This document shows positions 32,953-44,945 of a DNA stretch of 64,000 nucleotides, piece after piece. Position 1 is the stretch's first letter. Every line of letters starts with the position of its first letter. Where the stretch lies: NCBI GenBank assembly GCA_022575985.1, contig JAKSXM010000206.1, positions 1,729,379 through 1,793,378 of the forward strand, in the 5' to 3' direction. The notes beneath the pieces are model-generated. The model ran no database searches. It had not been told where the DNA came from and saw nothing but the letters and a program-made list of their open reading frames with translations. The DNA is from Anagrus nilaparvatae (taxonomy: Eukaryota > Arthropoda > Insecta > Hymenoptera > Mymaridae). The translations under genes were made by a program, and so were the position numbers.

Positions 32953-33482
32953 TTAAAGCTTGAGCTGTCAGATGTTTCTATGTCACTGTTTAAGTTTCAA
33001 AGCCAGTAGTGGTAAGGCTTATTCTTATCTATCTGCAACACTTTAAAGGAGCACGTAGGTCTTGTTCATTATGTTCCCCTACAATATTATTAATTGCAAC
33101 GATGAGATGTCCACGAAGATGGTCAGTGGTTACAAGAGCTTGAATGGATGGAAATGAACACGGAGAGGTAGATTTTCAACTTGACCAATTTAACTAACGG
33201 GACGAGTGAAAACCCATAATGTTTGCAATTTTGTGACATTTTATCATTCTGTGTTAGACATCATTTCACAATTAATGTTAATTTATGTAATTTATTAAAT
33301 TATAAAATTATTTTTACATAACCCGCTCAACGAATTTATTGGCATTATATTATATATATGTGTTATTGTTTGAGATAAACTTAAAGTAGTTCAGGTTAAT
33401 TTAAGGATAGAGCATAAAAGAAAACGATAAAACTATACTTTAATTCCTGAACTCGACGGAAATTATCGATTTACATTTTCAG
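32953..33482 (+). other. Less AT-rich segment with splice-like sites
   Basis: TCTATTTTTACAG ends at 32952 and resembles a 3' splice site; GTG/GTAAGG near 33013 resembles a 5' site, but the enclosed stretch has stops in all three plus frames. Around 33060-33180 both strands stay open for 30-48 codons (minus frame includes QALVTTDHLRGHLIVAINN). No family is recognised. It could be untranslated exon, non-coding RNA or chance. Confidence 0.25.
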
Positions 33483-33564
33483 TGAAGACGACGAGACGCT
33501 GGCTTCAAAGCCAATTGTTATAGAGCCTCCAGGCATACGATTCGATTTACATCAAACCGCTTAA
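33483..33564 (+). CDS. Possible terminal coding exon, unknown gene
   Basis: A good 3' splice site (TTACATTTTCAG, ending 33482) precedes a frame that opens at 33484 with a run of acidic residues (EDDE). It continues through ASKPIV and IEPPGIRFDLHQTA to a TAA at 33562-33564. The stretch is richer in GC than its flanks and has balanced codon content. No upstream partner exon was identified, and 27 codons without a stop is weak evidence. If real, it is the last exon of a gene whose other exons lie outside or in long introns here. Confidence 0.3.
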
Positions 33565-33799
33565 TATTCTACGTATATCTGAGACTTTTTATAGAAATTT
33601 TAATCGTGTGATTTCGCTCAAATCCAATTATTATTATGATTTATAAACTAAGCTTTATTTTTACTGTGATTGGTACATTAATAATAATTGTTTTACCAAA
33701 TTATATTAAAAATTTGAGCTCCACATATGCAAAATCAAATAATTTTTGTGTACTCTTTCTCATTCTTTTTGTTGTACAACAGAAAAGTTTTTATAAAAT

Positions 33800-34410
33800 T
33801 AAAAATTCGATTCAAGATATCGAGTAAAAGAGCCTATTATTTCAAATATAAGTACTTTCATAGAAATAAATGAAGTATTACATCCAAATTAAAAAAAAAA
33901 AAAAATGGTTTGAGATTTTTTGATGACAAAAATTTTGGAAAAAAAAAATTAGGTCTTGATTCCAAAATGGTTGAGAAATATCACCGGTTACAATATTTTC
34001 AGATATTAGTACTTTAATAGACATGAGGTATTCCACTAAAAAAAAAAAAAAATATTGCAGTTTTTTTAATTTTTTTGTTTTTTTAATTTTGAGAAAAAAA
34101 TTTTGAAAAAATTCGGTATCAGATCCAAAAAATTACTATAAAGGAACTTTCTAAAACTAGTACTCTCATAGAAATAAATTAGGTACTACGTCCAAAAAGA
34201 AAAAAACAGATTCGAGATATCGAGTAAAACTCATACTTTCGAATATAAGTACTTTCATGGAAATAAATGAGGTATTACATCCAAATTAAAAAAAAAAAAA
34301 AGTACCTCGAGATTTTTTGGTAAAAAAATTTTTGAAAAAAAAAGCTCCAATTCTGGTCAATAAAATATTTTTACTTTTTTAATTCCATAATGTTTGTGAA
34401 ATATCACCGA
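33800..34410. repeat. Two-copy direct repeat
   Basis: The block 'GATATCGAGTAAAA...TATAAGTACTTTCATAGAAATAAATGA...TATTACATCCAAATT' at about 33808-33990 recurs at about 34210-34410, with a shorter, more diverged piece between (34010-34200). Poly(A) runs separate the parts. Non-coding. Confidence 0.6.
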
Positions 34411-34415
34411 TTACA

Positions 34416-34460
34416 GACGTACATACATACATACATACATACATACATACATACGTACAT
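34416..34460. repeat. (ACAT)n microsatellite
   Basis: About ten ACAT units, bordered by ACGTACAT on both sides. It lies at the end of the two-copy repeat, a position typical of retroposon 3' ends, but no coding retroelement is attached. Confidence 0.85.
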
Positions 34461-34565
34461 TTTTATGCACAATCCAATATAAGTAACTTCTGAAAATCGC
34501 TTAGACTCTTGATTTTCATATGTAATTAGGTGTCTTTGGCCAGGTTCTAGTAAAAATATAAAAAA

Positions 34566-34930
34566 AATTTATAACCGGTTTGTGTAACTACACAACCAAC
34601 GAGCATGGAACATGTTTACTCATAATAGTAATTGTAATTTACTCATAATTTACTCATAATAAATCCAAAAACCGAAATTACAATAAATCCTGAAATATAT
34701 ACTATCCTAAGTCCATAAACTTAAAGTATTCTAACAATAAGTTGTTATTGTTATCAGGGCCTGATCAGGCCCTGACTCCCTGTTTCAAATTATTCTAAGT
34801 CCCTAAATCGAAAATATTCTAAGTCCATTTCACCCCCCCCTTAAAACGTCAATATTTCACCCCCCTACCGACCCAAACTTTTTCAAATACCCCATCCAAT
34901 GAACATGTTCCATGTTAACAGACTCATGTA
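34566..34930 (+). repeat. Family D dispersed repeat, copy 1
   Basis: Starts at 'TTATAACCGGTTTGTG' and runs through 'ATTCTAAGTCC' motifs, a C-run near 34842 and 'ACATGTTCCATGTTAACAG'. The same order occurs at 52545-52990, and inverted copies lie at 53310-53470 and 63525-63680. A hairpin of GGGCCTGATCAGGCCC lies at 34757-34772. Non-coding. Confidence 0.6.
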
Positions 34931-37835
34931 CAATACTACTTTTTTTCATCATAAAAGAGTAACTAAATAAAAAATAATAATAAAAAAAAAAGTAGTAAAT
35001 GAATATTAATGATCAAACGTAATCATACAAAAAAATATAAACTTTTATATATTTCTTTATTAATTATCATTTACTACTTATTTACTGTACCTATAACTAA
35101 TAATAATTAAACAGAAAAAATCATAAATAAATTTATTTTTATAAGCACAGGGACTAAAAAGTTTTTTTTTTTTAATTAATATATCAAAAAATATGATTTA
35201 CTATATTTATAGGTGTGTATATGTAAACATAATTAATGCTTACATCTCTTGAGTTTTCCTATAGAGTATCATCAAGCATGAAAATACTGAAAACTTTAAA
35301 TACAAGAGTTTCTATATATAATGTTAAATATTTCTATGCATTTAGATATTATAATATATGTGTATGTGTTTACATAACTAAATAAAGTCCTGTGAACCTT
35401 AAATACATTTATATTTACATATTCAGAAATATATAATGCGTGAATGAACTATATTTATACTATATATGTTTGTATATATTTTACAGAACAAGTTTCAAAA
35501 AGCTAGAATTGTGTTATGTTTGTATCCTTAGGTATTTTAGAAACTAAAATTTAATTGAAGAATAATATTAATTAAATTATTTTTTGTTAAATAATAAGTA
35601 TTGAATAATAGAATTCAAATAATTTTTGAAAAGAAATTTTTTCAAATATTTTTTGTTGATTTTTAATAGATTTTTTTTTTTGATAATTTGTTACTTTGAA
35701 ATTGTAAAAACTTTATTTTTTAAACTTATAATTTAGAAATATATTTAAGCTAGGCTCTATTGAAATTTCAAAAGTTTCTCCATATTCCAATTTTCCAATA
35801 AACTAATTTTGAAGTCAATTTTGAGGAAGAAAAAGTCAAACTTTTGCGTCTTTTTTTTGCGTCTTTTTTGTGTCTATTTTTTGAGATCCCCAATTTCGAG
35901 TTATATAAATTTTTTTTCTTGAGAGAAATTCATGTATTTTTTTCTCAAGAATCCAATGAGATAATTATTTTTTATCTTTGACTTTATTTAAGTAGAAAAT
36001 ATCTGTTTTTCCAATTAGATCAAAATTTCCCAATTTCATATTTTTTATTTGAATGTTTCTTTCATAACCAACTAGTATAAAATGAAAATATATCATCTTT
36101 TTTACGTGGGTCAAAATTTATTTAATTTCTTAGTCATTAAATCAAAATATAAATTTTCAAAAATATTTTATTCCATTAATTAAAAAAAAAAAAAAAAAAA
36201 AAAAAGAATTCATTGTGGCATTTCTTAATTTTAAAGGAAACTTTTAAACCTATAAAAGAATCTCTTAACTTTATTCTTTATAAAAGCATTAAACTGCCAA
36301 CAAAAATAAGGGAGCGCAAAAGAATAATAGGCTCACTCTTTTCTCGTTTAACGTCGCGTGTCTGTCCAGGCTGTTTACGACTGATTCTATTCCTCTTAAA
36401 TATAAAATATATATATATATACACCAAACTATATATCTTTCTCATTCTAATAGCACAGGACATCCGTTATCTTTTATTTTTTACAAAGTTTACTTACCGA
36501 GTAAAGTACAGGAAAATAGTTTTAGTATATAAATATTTTTTTTTAAAAAGGATCTTCCATTGTAAAAAATTTTACTTAAAAAACAAAAGTTATAAAAAAT
36601 GAATAATCATTAATAAAATTTTTTTGTTTACTTTTATTATAATATTATAATTTAAAAAATAAAATCAGGTTTGTTTTGTTAAGCTAATGTAAGATACAAT
36701 CATTTTTTTTTTGTATGCTAATACTTGTTTTGTGTCTTAAGTAGATTGTACATTAAGGACTCGATCATATAATATGTAGGTATATTTTGTAGTTGATCGA
36801 AGTATTTTATGTAAAAAAAACAAAGAGGGAGGCTGAGAAAAGAAAAGCATAATAAAAAAAAATTTGCATTTGAAGCTTTTTTTTTAAGGTAATGTCAAAC
36901 TATACATTAGGGCGTTTTAATTTTTCATTTTTGTTTATTTAATGGGTGTATACGAGTCAATCTTTGTGAGTTTCATCTTACCGATATAAAGATTCGAGGT
37001 TCAAGAATGAACTTAAGAAACTATTTTAGGCATAAGAAATCTAAAATGATCAATTTCAGCCAAAATTTATTAATTAATTTAGTCTACGTTTCGACTCTAC
37101 ATAGAGACCTCTTCAGAACTGCAAATATAAATTTAATTAAATAAATAATCCTTGAATGTCCTGTATAATCTTGTTATCACAAGTTATTCTAATCCACGCT
37201 TAATAAAAGGATGGATTTAATTAACTATTTGTTTGGTAATTTGAAATAATAACGAATTTGTTTAATGATATTATACTCGATTTATTATTTATATGGTACA
37301 CGTCGCAAGAGGAGACTGATCAATCTCTCCCATTTCGTATAATCTACATTCTAAATCTCTCTATCCTTTTCTCTTACATTTGAAATTTACGTTAAGATTA
37401 TAGAGAAGGCTTACCAGAGTGTCAACCCAACTGGTGACTCACCATAGGCGTAGGTCCAGCTTACTTAAGTGGACCGCCGCCCTGAGCCCTTAAATTCAGA
37501 ACGAGTTAACAATGAAAAACGTGCTGTAACTTCCATACAATATTAACGTCAAACATTTTACAAATATAAATGGAAACAAATAAATTTCTAAAAATTAGAT
37601 ACAAAATGAAATGAGATATGATTAATTACAATGATCACGGTACCAAACTTTATCAATTATTTGCACGAATAGTTCCCTCGGAATATTGAATATAAATAGC
37701 TTTCTAAATTCAATCTCATATGTTATAAAAAGAACTTAAAAATGACATTTGTCAATTTCCAAAAATATAAAATATGAGGAAAATAAGATACGATACTTGA
37801 TTGCAAAATCCAAAATAAAATTTTCTTTTAAAATA
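34931..37835. other. No gene recognised
   Basis: Long AT-rich stretch. The 129-codon plus frame at 36213-36602 has a matching open frame on the other strand, matches no family and ends in lysine-rich low complexity, so I do not call it. A less AT-rich patch at 37400-37500 was inspected on both strands without a convincing protein. A poly(A) tract lies at 36182-36205. Confidence 0.45.
37080..37120 (-). ncRNA. Hammerhead-ribozyme-like core
   Basis: On the minus strand CTGAAGAG (complement of 37109-37116) is followed by a stem CTCTA-tg-TAGAG and then CGAAACG (GAAAC is the complement of 37088-37092). Strand order, spacing and a paired stem II fit a hammerhead core, with A for U at one conserved position. 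Sequences of this form are known in the repeats of Penelope-like elements. No reverse transcriptase of that type is in the window. Confidence 0.4.
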
Positions 37836-40400
37836 TATATGATGCATTATTTTTTTTTTACTACTTAATTCGGACAAAAAACTGAAAAAAAAAAATTTGA
37901 AAGGACATCGATATGACCCGTGTTTTCTGGTAGTTTGAACCTTCAGAAAACCGGAAAAAATCGTGAACAAGAAATCGGAGATAGGTGCCAAAAAGATTTT
38001 TCCACTTTTATGTCAAAAACTGCCTTTTTTCGTAACTGAACTACCCGATTTTCGAAAATTTTAATTTTAGGAGTTTTTCACGGTATTTTTCGGGATTTTT
38101 GTTTATAACAAGTTAAAACAAGTTCAAAACTAATAGAAAAAAGGATTTAGCATCGGTTTTTAGCAATATTTTGATATTTATGAGCTAGAGAACCTGTTTT
38201 TATTTTTTGCTTTTTTTCAAATTTGGTTTTATTACTTTTTCATGCATCTTAGGCTGTTCTTAATCTATGTAAGAGTTAAAACGGTAAATATTGATAATTT
38301 TTAGTCCAAATTGTTTGTTACATACCATTAAGATGCCCTAAAATAATTATTTTAATGCGCTACAATGATAGAACCCGAGAGTCCCAATTTTTTAATTCTT
38401 GTTAAAATGAAGTAATTATACTTTTCTGTCTTAAATATTTTGTCTATTTTATTTTTATCTCATAAATTATATTTTTCCAAGCAAATAAAACTCCATTAAA
38501 TATTATATGTCCAAATATTTTTATTTATTTTCATTTTTACACGTTTATAACCAATTTTTTCAATTTTATACAATACGTAATTTTTGACTTATTATACATA
38601 TTTTCAAGCTTTAAAATTAATTTAACAAGGGGAGTTCAATACATTAGGAACACAAATTACATCAAATGGTTATGAATGAGTTTATTATGTTGAAAAAATG
38701 CCGAATACCATCCGTTCATTCCAATGGGCCTTCTGAGCCTAGAAACGCAGGGCTCAATGAAATAGGGTTTTTTGGTAATATTCAATGAAACGCTAAAACC
38801 TCGCAGATTAACCAAAACTCTTCTAGTTGGTCTCATTTTTTTGGTGTAAGTGTCACCTTTTAAACGCCGTAAACCGCAATTTTTCATCATTAATTTTTTT
38901 ATTAATGTAGCCAATTAACCAAATGGCCATTTTTGGCTAATAATGACCAATTTTCAAATTGCTGCCAAATATGTAATTTTTGACAAAAATGGGTTTTATA
39001 AGTCTCAAAATATTTCCTCAAGCTTCAAATTTCCAAAAATTCATTACTCTACTTTTTTCAATTATTTGTTCATCAGATATGATAATTTGAAGTCAGAGTC
39101 CCAATTTTATGGTTTTATAAAAAGATAATTTTTAATGTTAACTTTGAAGAACCGTATCTTAAAAACGACTCAAGGAAATGAGACGAGTAAAAAATTTTTA
39201 GAAACTTGAAGCTTGCGGAAATATTTTGTGACTTGTAAAACCCATTTCCGTCAAAAATTACAAATTTGGTAGCAATTTAAAAATTGGTCATTATTAGCCA
39301 AAAATGGCCATTTGGTTAATTGGCTACATTAATAAAAAAATTAATGATGAAAAATCGCGGTTTACGGCGTTTAAAAGGTGACACTTACACCAAAAAAATG
39401 AGACCAACTAGAAGAGTTTTGGTTAATCTGCGAGGTTTTAGCGTTTCATTGAATATTACCAAAAAACCCTATTTCATTGAGCCCTGCGTTTCTAGGCTCA
39501 GAAGGCCCATTGGAATGAACGGATGGTATTCGGCATTTTTTCAACATAATAAACTCATTCATAACCATTTGATGTAATTTGTGTTCCTAATGTATTGAAC
39601 TCCCCTTGTTAAATTAATTTTAAAGCTTGAAAATATGTATAATAAGTCAAAAATTACGTATTGTATAAAATTGAAAAAATTGGTTATAAACGTGTAAAAA
39701 TGAAAATAAATAAAAATATTTGGACATATAATATTTAATGGAGTTTTATTTGCTTGGAAAAATATAATTTATGAGATAAAAATAAAATAGACAAAATATT
39801 TAAGACAGAAAAGTATAATTACTTCATTTTAACAAGAATTAAAAAATTGGGACTCTCGGGTTCTATCATTGTAGCGCATTAAAATAATTATTTTAGGGCA
39901 TCTTAATGGTATGTAACAAACAATTTGGACTAAAAATTATCAATATTTACCGTTTTAACTCTTACATAGATTAAGAACAGCCTAAGATGCATGAAAAAGT
40001 AATAAAACCAAATTTGAAAAAAAGCAAAAAATAAAAACAGGTTCTCTAGCTCATAAATATCAAAATATTGCTAAAAACCGATGCTAAATCCTTTTTTCTA
40101 TTAGTTTTGAACTTGTTTTAACTTGTTATAAACAAAAATCCCGAAAAATACCGTGAAAAACTCCTAAAATAAAAATTTTCGAAAATCGGGTAGTTCAGTT
40201 ACGAAAAAAGGCAGTTTTTGACATAAAAGTGGAAAAATCTTTTTGGCACCTATCTCCGATTTCTTGTTCACGATTTTTTCCGGTTTTCTGAAGGTTCAAA
40301 CTACCAGAAAACACGGGTCATATCGATGTCCTTTCAAATTTTTTTTTTTCAGTTTTTTGTCCGAATTAAGTAGTAAAAAAAAAATAATGCGTCATATATA
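37836..40400. mobile_element. Near-perfect 2.5-kb palindrome (family C with family A at its centre)
   Basis: Outer arms 37836-38625 and 39609-40400 are almost exact inverted copies. The C-arm blocks (ACACGGGTCATATCGATG, ATCTTTTTGGCACCTAT) match 573-1738 and 17712-17935. The centre is the family A element at 38626-39608. Without it, the C arms would meet with no spacer at AATTAATTTAAATTAATT. The right tip is interrupted by the Helitron starting at 40401. The mirror-image 85-codon frames at 38657-38914 and 39320-39577 are arms of A and not genes. No transposase. Confidence 0.85.
38626..39608. mobile_element. Family A element at the dyad centre of the palindrome
   Basis: CAAGGGGAGTTCAATACATT at 38626 is inverted at the right end (to 39608). 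TTAA flanks both ends (38622-38625 and 39609-39612). The outer parts of its arms are nearly identical, while inner parts around 38950-39290 have diverged. Homologous to 29774-30739 and to 975-1195. Confidence 0.75.
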
Positions 40401-41333
40401 TCTTAATACTATATATATTTGAAAATTTATTTGTTTGTCTGTCTGTCTGTCTGTCCACTCATCACGCAAGAACCGCCGAACCAATTGGCATGAAACCGGT
40501 GTCAAAATAAAGATAAAAAGTCTGCGGGTGACATAGGCCCTATATTTTCTGATTAGCTGTCGTAGTTTTTGAGATATTTAATTTTTAGTATTTTTGAACC
40601 TGATAACATTTTTTAAAAATTTTAACAAAAATTGAAATATCTCGAGACTATCGAAAAATTTAGCTATCGCACTTCATAGTATTCGATTCAGCACTAATTT
40701 TTACGTATTCTCTGAAATTTTTATTCAAAACGGAGGTATCTTTAAAATTTTATAAAATATTTTTAAAGCTGGTAAAAAAATTTTTTTCATTTTTTTATTT
40801 TTATGGTATTTCTAATCATTTATTTGTGGATCTGTGTATATTATAATGTAATTTATATTCTATATTAAAATGTAATTTATGCGTACTAAGTTAAATTTTT
40901 ATTAAATACGTACGTTGCTTTAAAATTAAAAAAAAAAATAATAAAATTTTTTACTATATATTATATATATTCAACTCAAATTTTAGGGTATAGTTTGGGG
41001 TGATAAAAAAGTCCTTCAGCCAAAGTTTTAGTCCTCTAGCACCTCATGGGCCCGAAATATGTCTGTTCAAAGGTCCAAAAATAGCCTGATCTGGCCCATT
41101 TTCAAAATTACACCATTCCTTTGAATTTACTACAAATTTTATCTTATTGGTTACATTTGAACTGGTAAAAGGTCTACATTAAGAAAAAAATTTTAGCTTA
41201 TTTCAAGGCGTTAGTTTTTTTTGACATTGATATATATTTTGGACAATAACAACATGATAATAATAAAAAATAAATAACAACAACACCGGGAATAGATCAG
41301 GGGGGGCGGAGCCCCCCCTCACACCTATGCTAG
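40401..41333 (+). mobile_element. Non-autonomous Helitron
   Basis: The 5' end is TCTTAATACTATATATATTT, followed by a TTTGTTTGTCTGTCTGTCTG run and CCGCCGAACCAATTGGCATG, typical of insect Helitron 5' regions. The 3' end has a GC hairpin GGGGGGCGGAGCCCCCC about 12 nt before the terminal CTAG (41330-41333). It lies precisely between A (40400) and T (41334), with no target duplication, as Helitrons do. The 933 bp hold no Rep/helicase ORF, so mobilisation would need an autonomous copy. Confidence 0.85.
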
Positions 41334-42445
41334 TATATATATATATATATATTACATATGAATAAAATTTAAATATTTTATTAAAGTTTTTGATTTTTAT
41401 GAATTTTTATATATATTTATGATGCATATATGAGTGTAAATTCAGAACTTGCGTTTACATTGTTGGGATCAAAAAGTACAAAAATTTTGTAAAAAAGTTT
41501 TACTAAAAAATTTGAAATATAAAAATTTTTGTTGAAAAAATAAGTTTTAACATTAGTATTCCTTATTTATTGACTACTTTCGATTTTTTTTAAATTCACA
41601 AATGTAAAAATTTCTCGAAAGATTCTTTAATCCCTGAAGATCTTTTTTAAAAACTCAATTTTCGAGAAGATCATTTTGACAAAGAATGATCCGCATATAT
41701 ATTTTGTTACTTAATTTTTTTTTTATTACTTAGTGTATACCATAAAAAATAAACAAGTTTATTACTAAAAAAAAGTTTGTGGTTACTGCGTATATAAGAC
41801 GATGCTTTCAAAAACTATTTTAAATATGCAAACATTTAAATTTAATAACTACGTATAAATTACACGTGTACTGTATTATAAGAAATTTTATAATTTAATT
41901 TCTTAAATAGACTTTTTTTGTATATCTTTAGCTAATAGTTATTTTAATTTATTTTTATATTGATCAAAATATTTTATTTTTTTTTTTATTAAGAAGGTTT
42001 TATAAACAATTAAGATACTTTAATATTATTAAAAAAGTTTGAATAATTATTCTTTTTTTTTTTTATTTAATGAAAAAATGTTTTATAACCCTTTTTTATC
42101 GTGATAAAAAAATGTTACTTTGTATATGAATAATTCCACATTCTCATAAAAAAAAATTTCGTGAGCTAAAACTCTGACTTGGTTTATCGTACTTATTTTA
42201 GGTTGCTTAAAACGAATCCGATGTCAGAATAGCCAATATACCACTACAATTTTTTGCCACAGGTGAAAAACCTCCTAAAATGTCAATTTTTGAAAGAAAA
42301 ATTTTACAGATTTGTGTTTTAAAAAAATACAGTGTAAAAGCGTGGATCTCTCTTTCAGTATATATTATGGAGTGCTCAGTTAGAATATGATAATAAGCGG
42401 GGTAAATATTCGCTGAATAAAATTTTTAATTTTATGTATATTTAT
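41334..42445. other. No gene recognised
   Basis: Begins with the (TA)n into which the Helitron inserted. AT-rich, nothing recognisable. Confidence 0.5.
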
Positions 42446-44945
42446 AGGTTCTTTGGGAAAATGAGATGTTCCGCAGTTACTGGCATCAATCAGGGCACTC
42501 ATAAACCTTTGGGCATAGCCTTTAGGAATATCTTACCGAGATCTTAGCACAGTACAGGTATCCCTGTTCCAGGCTCACCTTAGGATCCCCTTCAGGTGGT
42601 CTTCGCCCTCCAGTGAAGTCCTCAACGCCAAGTGACCTTATGAAGTTCACGAGGCTCTGAAATTTCAATGGTCCAACATCTTCCGTGTTCGTTAGTGAAA
42701 ACTCGAAGTACCATCTACGTCATTATGAGCGCTGGGCAAGCCCAGGTCAAATGTTTGGTGGTTTCTGTCGATTGCTCACAGAATCTGCAGTTTCGAATGT
42801 CGTTTACGTTTCCCCATCTGTCATGGTTCAGCTCGGAATGTCCCGTTATCCAGCCCACCACAACACGGGTATAAATTCTATTCATATTCAGTAGTTTGTC
42901 GCACCACTCGTAGATCGGAGAGGTATCTAGGGCCCTTTTAGACTGCCTAACTTCCCTGAATTTCGTGTACTCCGTTGCATTCTCTCTACCCATGCAATCA
43001 GAGATAGTTAACACGATCTTGCACCTTGCACCAAGCGGTTACGATGATGGCAGTTGGGACTGCTATCTTAATTTCATCTTGGCTATAGAGAGTCAGGTTT
43101 CTCATTATCTTGTATGCCCACGTTAGTAGGTACCCAGTTAAGCGTGATTTTGTTCCAAGTTTCCAGAGTGTTTAGAGAAGTTTTGCATTCGCGTACCAGC
43201 TTCGAGAGTACCGAGTCTAAAGCGTTGAGAGCAGTCACGCTATCGGGGCATATGTTGATTCTCATTCCCTCTGTCCCATCTTCTCCACGCACATCTTTAT
43301 AGCCATTATTTCTGATTGAAACACCTAGGCTAGGACTCCTGCAGAGCCAATAAGGGCCCTTTCCTTGCGGCCCCATGCTGCTGAACCGGTATTCCCATCC
43401 TGTTTCAACCCATCCGTATCTCCAGACTCTTGTATGAGTCAGTTCCGGAAGAGTGCCGTTTATCCATTCATCCCTGCTGGCTATTCTAATGGAGAACCTC
43501 TTTTCGAAAGTGATCTCTCCAGCAGTTCTGTCTAGGCCATTGTTAACTAGCAGGGTAGTTCAGCTACTTCAGCGTGCCTAGCCTGACCAGGAAGTTTACC
43601 CAGAGCCCGTAGTCTACGTGCGGTTCTATCTGTTGATTATTGGATAACAATGTGAAACGAAGGGAAGTATACCGAACTTCCACAAGCGCACAGTGCCGTC
43701 TTTGGTGTGTTCCTTGGCACTCCAACGATGCTTGCAAGCATCATTGCTTGTAAGCAGTCCAGATATTTCCCTTCAGTGATGAAATTTGATCTGTACCACC
43801 ATACTACCGATCCATATGTGAGCCTAGGGATCATAAGCGCGTCATAAATCTATTTTACCAATTTCGGTCTTAGATCCCAGGTTACTCCCACCATACACCT
43901 GCATAGCCAGTATCCATTAAGAAATGTGGCCGTTATGTGCTCCATATGAGCCCTCCAGTTCAGCTTATCATCCAGCCGAGATACTTTACCTTTTTGTAAA
44001 AGTCGAGCGTTTTGCAATAAAAGTTAGGCCCCCTAGAGGTATCCAGACTGCGTTTTATCGTAAAGGGGGTGCATTAGGTTTTATCTGGGTTAGCCGATAG
44101 ATTTCCAATGCCAGTACAGCATTCTTCAATGAGCTGAAGGGCCCGCTGCATTTCGTTCACAAGAATTTCCATGAGTAACCCCTGAGTCAGAACTATGATG
44201 ACATCTAAATAACCAAGCATCTTGACACCTGCTCATTTGAGCGTGGTAAGGAGTTTGTTGACCACCGAGCACCACAGTTTCGAAAACAGCACTGCGGGCA
44301 GCCACAGTCTACTTTTTCCGACAACTTCGAGAAGCCGTGTTCGAAACTACGTACCTGTGCTTAAGATATTTTACCAACCACAGCCGTTTATTTCATAATC
44401 CCATGGATGTCGTCTTGGAGAGTATTTATAAATGCCCCTACAATATCAATGAGAGTAGCCATTACCGCTCCGTATGCTCTTCGATGTAATTAACCACTCC
44501 ATATTGAACCGTTTCGGTAGACTTCTCCTTTTGATATGCATGTTGGCTTACTGCGAGGGGAAAGGCTATCAGTTCCTCATCCATTTTCCTGTTGACTACT
44601 TTTCCAAAAGTTATAAGGAAAAATGATATGAGTATGATAGGTCTATAGCCCTTCGCTAAGGAGTGCCCTACTTTTCCGCCTTTCGGAATGTAAGCTACTC
44701 TGGACGTTCTCCAGTTAATCGGCACATAACCAATTACCAGGAACGTCCTGATTATTTTCGTAAGTGGGCCCACTAAGTAAGGAAGACCTTTTTTCAGCAG
44801 CACAGAATAGATGCCACCAAATCCAGGGGAATCGTAGGGTTCAAACTATTTTATCGCCCAGGCAACCATATCCGCACTTATTGTTTCGTGGGCTGTTTTC
44901 TAGTCCACTTTGTTTGTCCTCCTTCTGCTCTCAGGAGCTAGTTTA
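42446..44945 (-). pseudogene. Decayed LINE ORF2 with RNase H (I/LOA-like)
   Basis: Read from 44945 down, the fragments follow the order of an RT-RNase H LINE. There is PYDSPGFGGIYSVLLKKGL near 44830, then INWRTSRVAYIPKGGKVG, YRPI, and SQHAYQKEKSTETVQYGV to about 44480. The catalytic box near 44215 has become GYLDVIIVL in place of YADD. The thumb region MIPRLTYGSVVWWYRS lies near 43830. An RNase H-like part follows at 43480-43083 (ICPDSVTALNAL, NWVPTNVGIQDNE). A C-terminal CRFC...H...C knuckle lies near 42780-42735. Many frameshifts and stops make it dead. The endonuclease is missing. HAYQ-KSTET together with RNase H suggests the I or LOA group. Confidence 0.8.

Noticed and set aside
36213..36602. 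129-codon plus-strand frame
   Set aside because: No family resemblance, a low-complexity lysine-rich end, and an equally open antisense frame. No splice or promoter support.
38657..39577. Two nearly identical 85-codon frames on opposite strands
   Set aside because: They are mirror images in the arms of the palindrome. The same region in the copy at 29774-30739 is not conserved as a frame.
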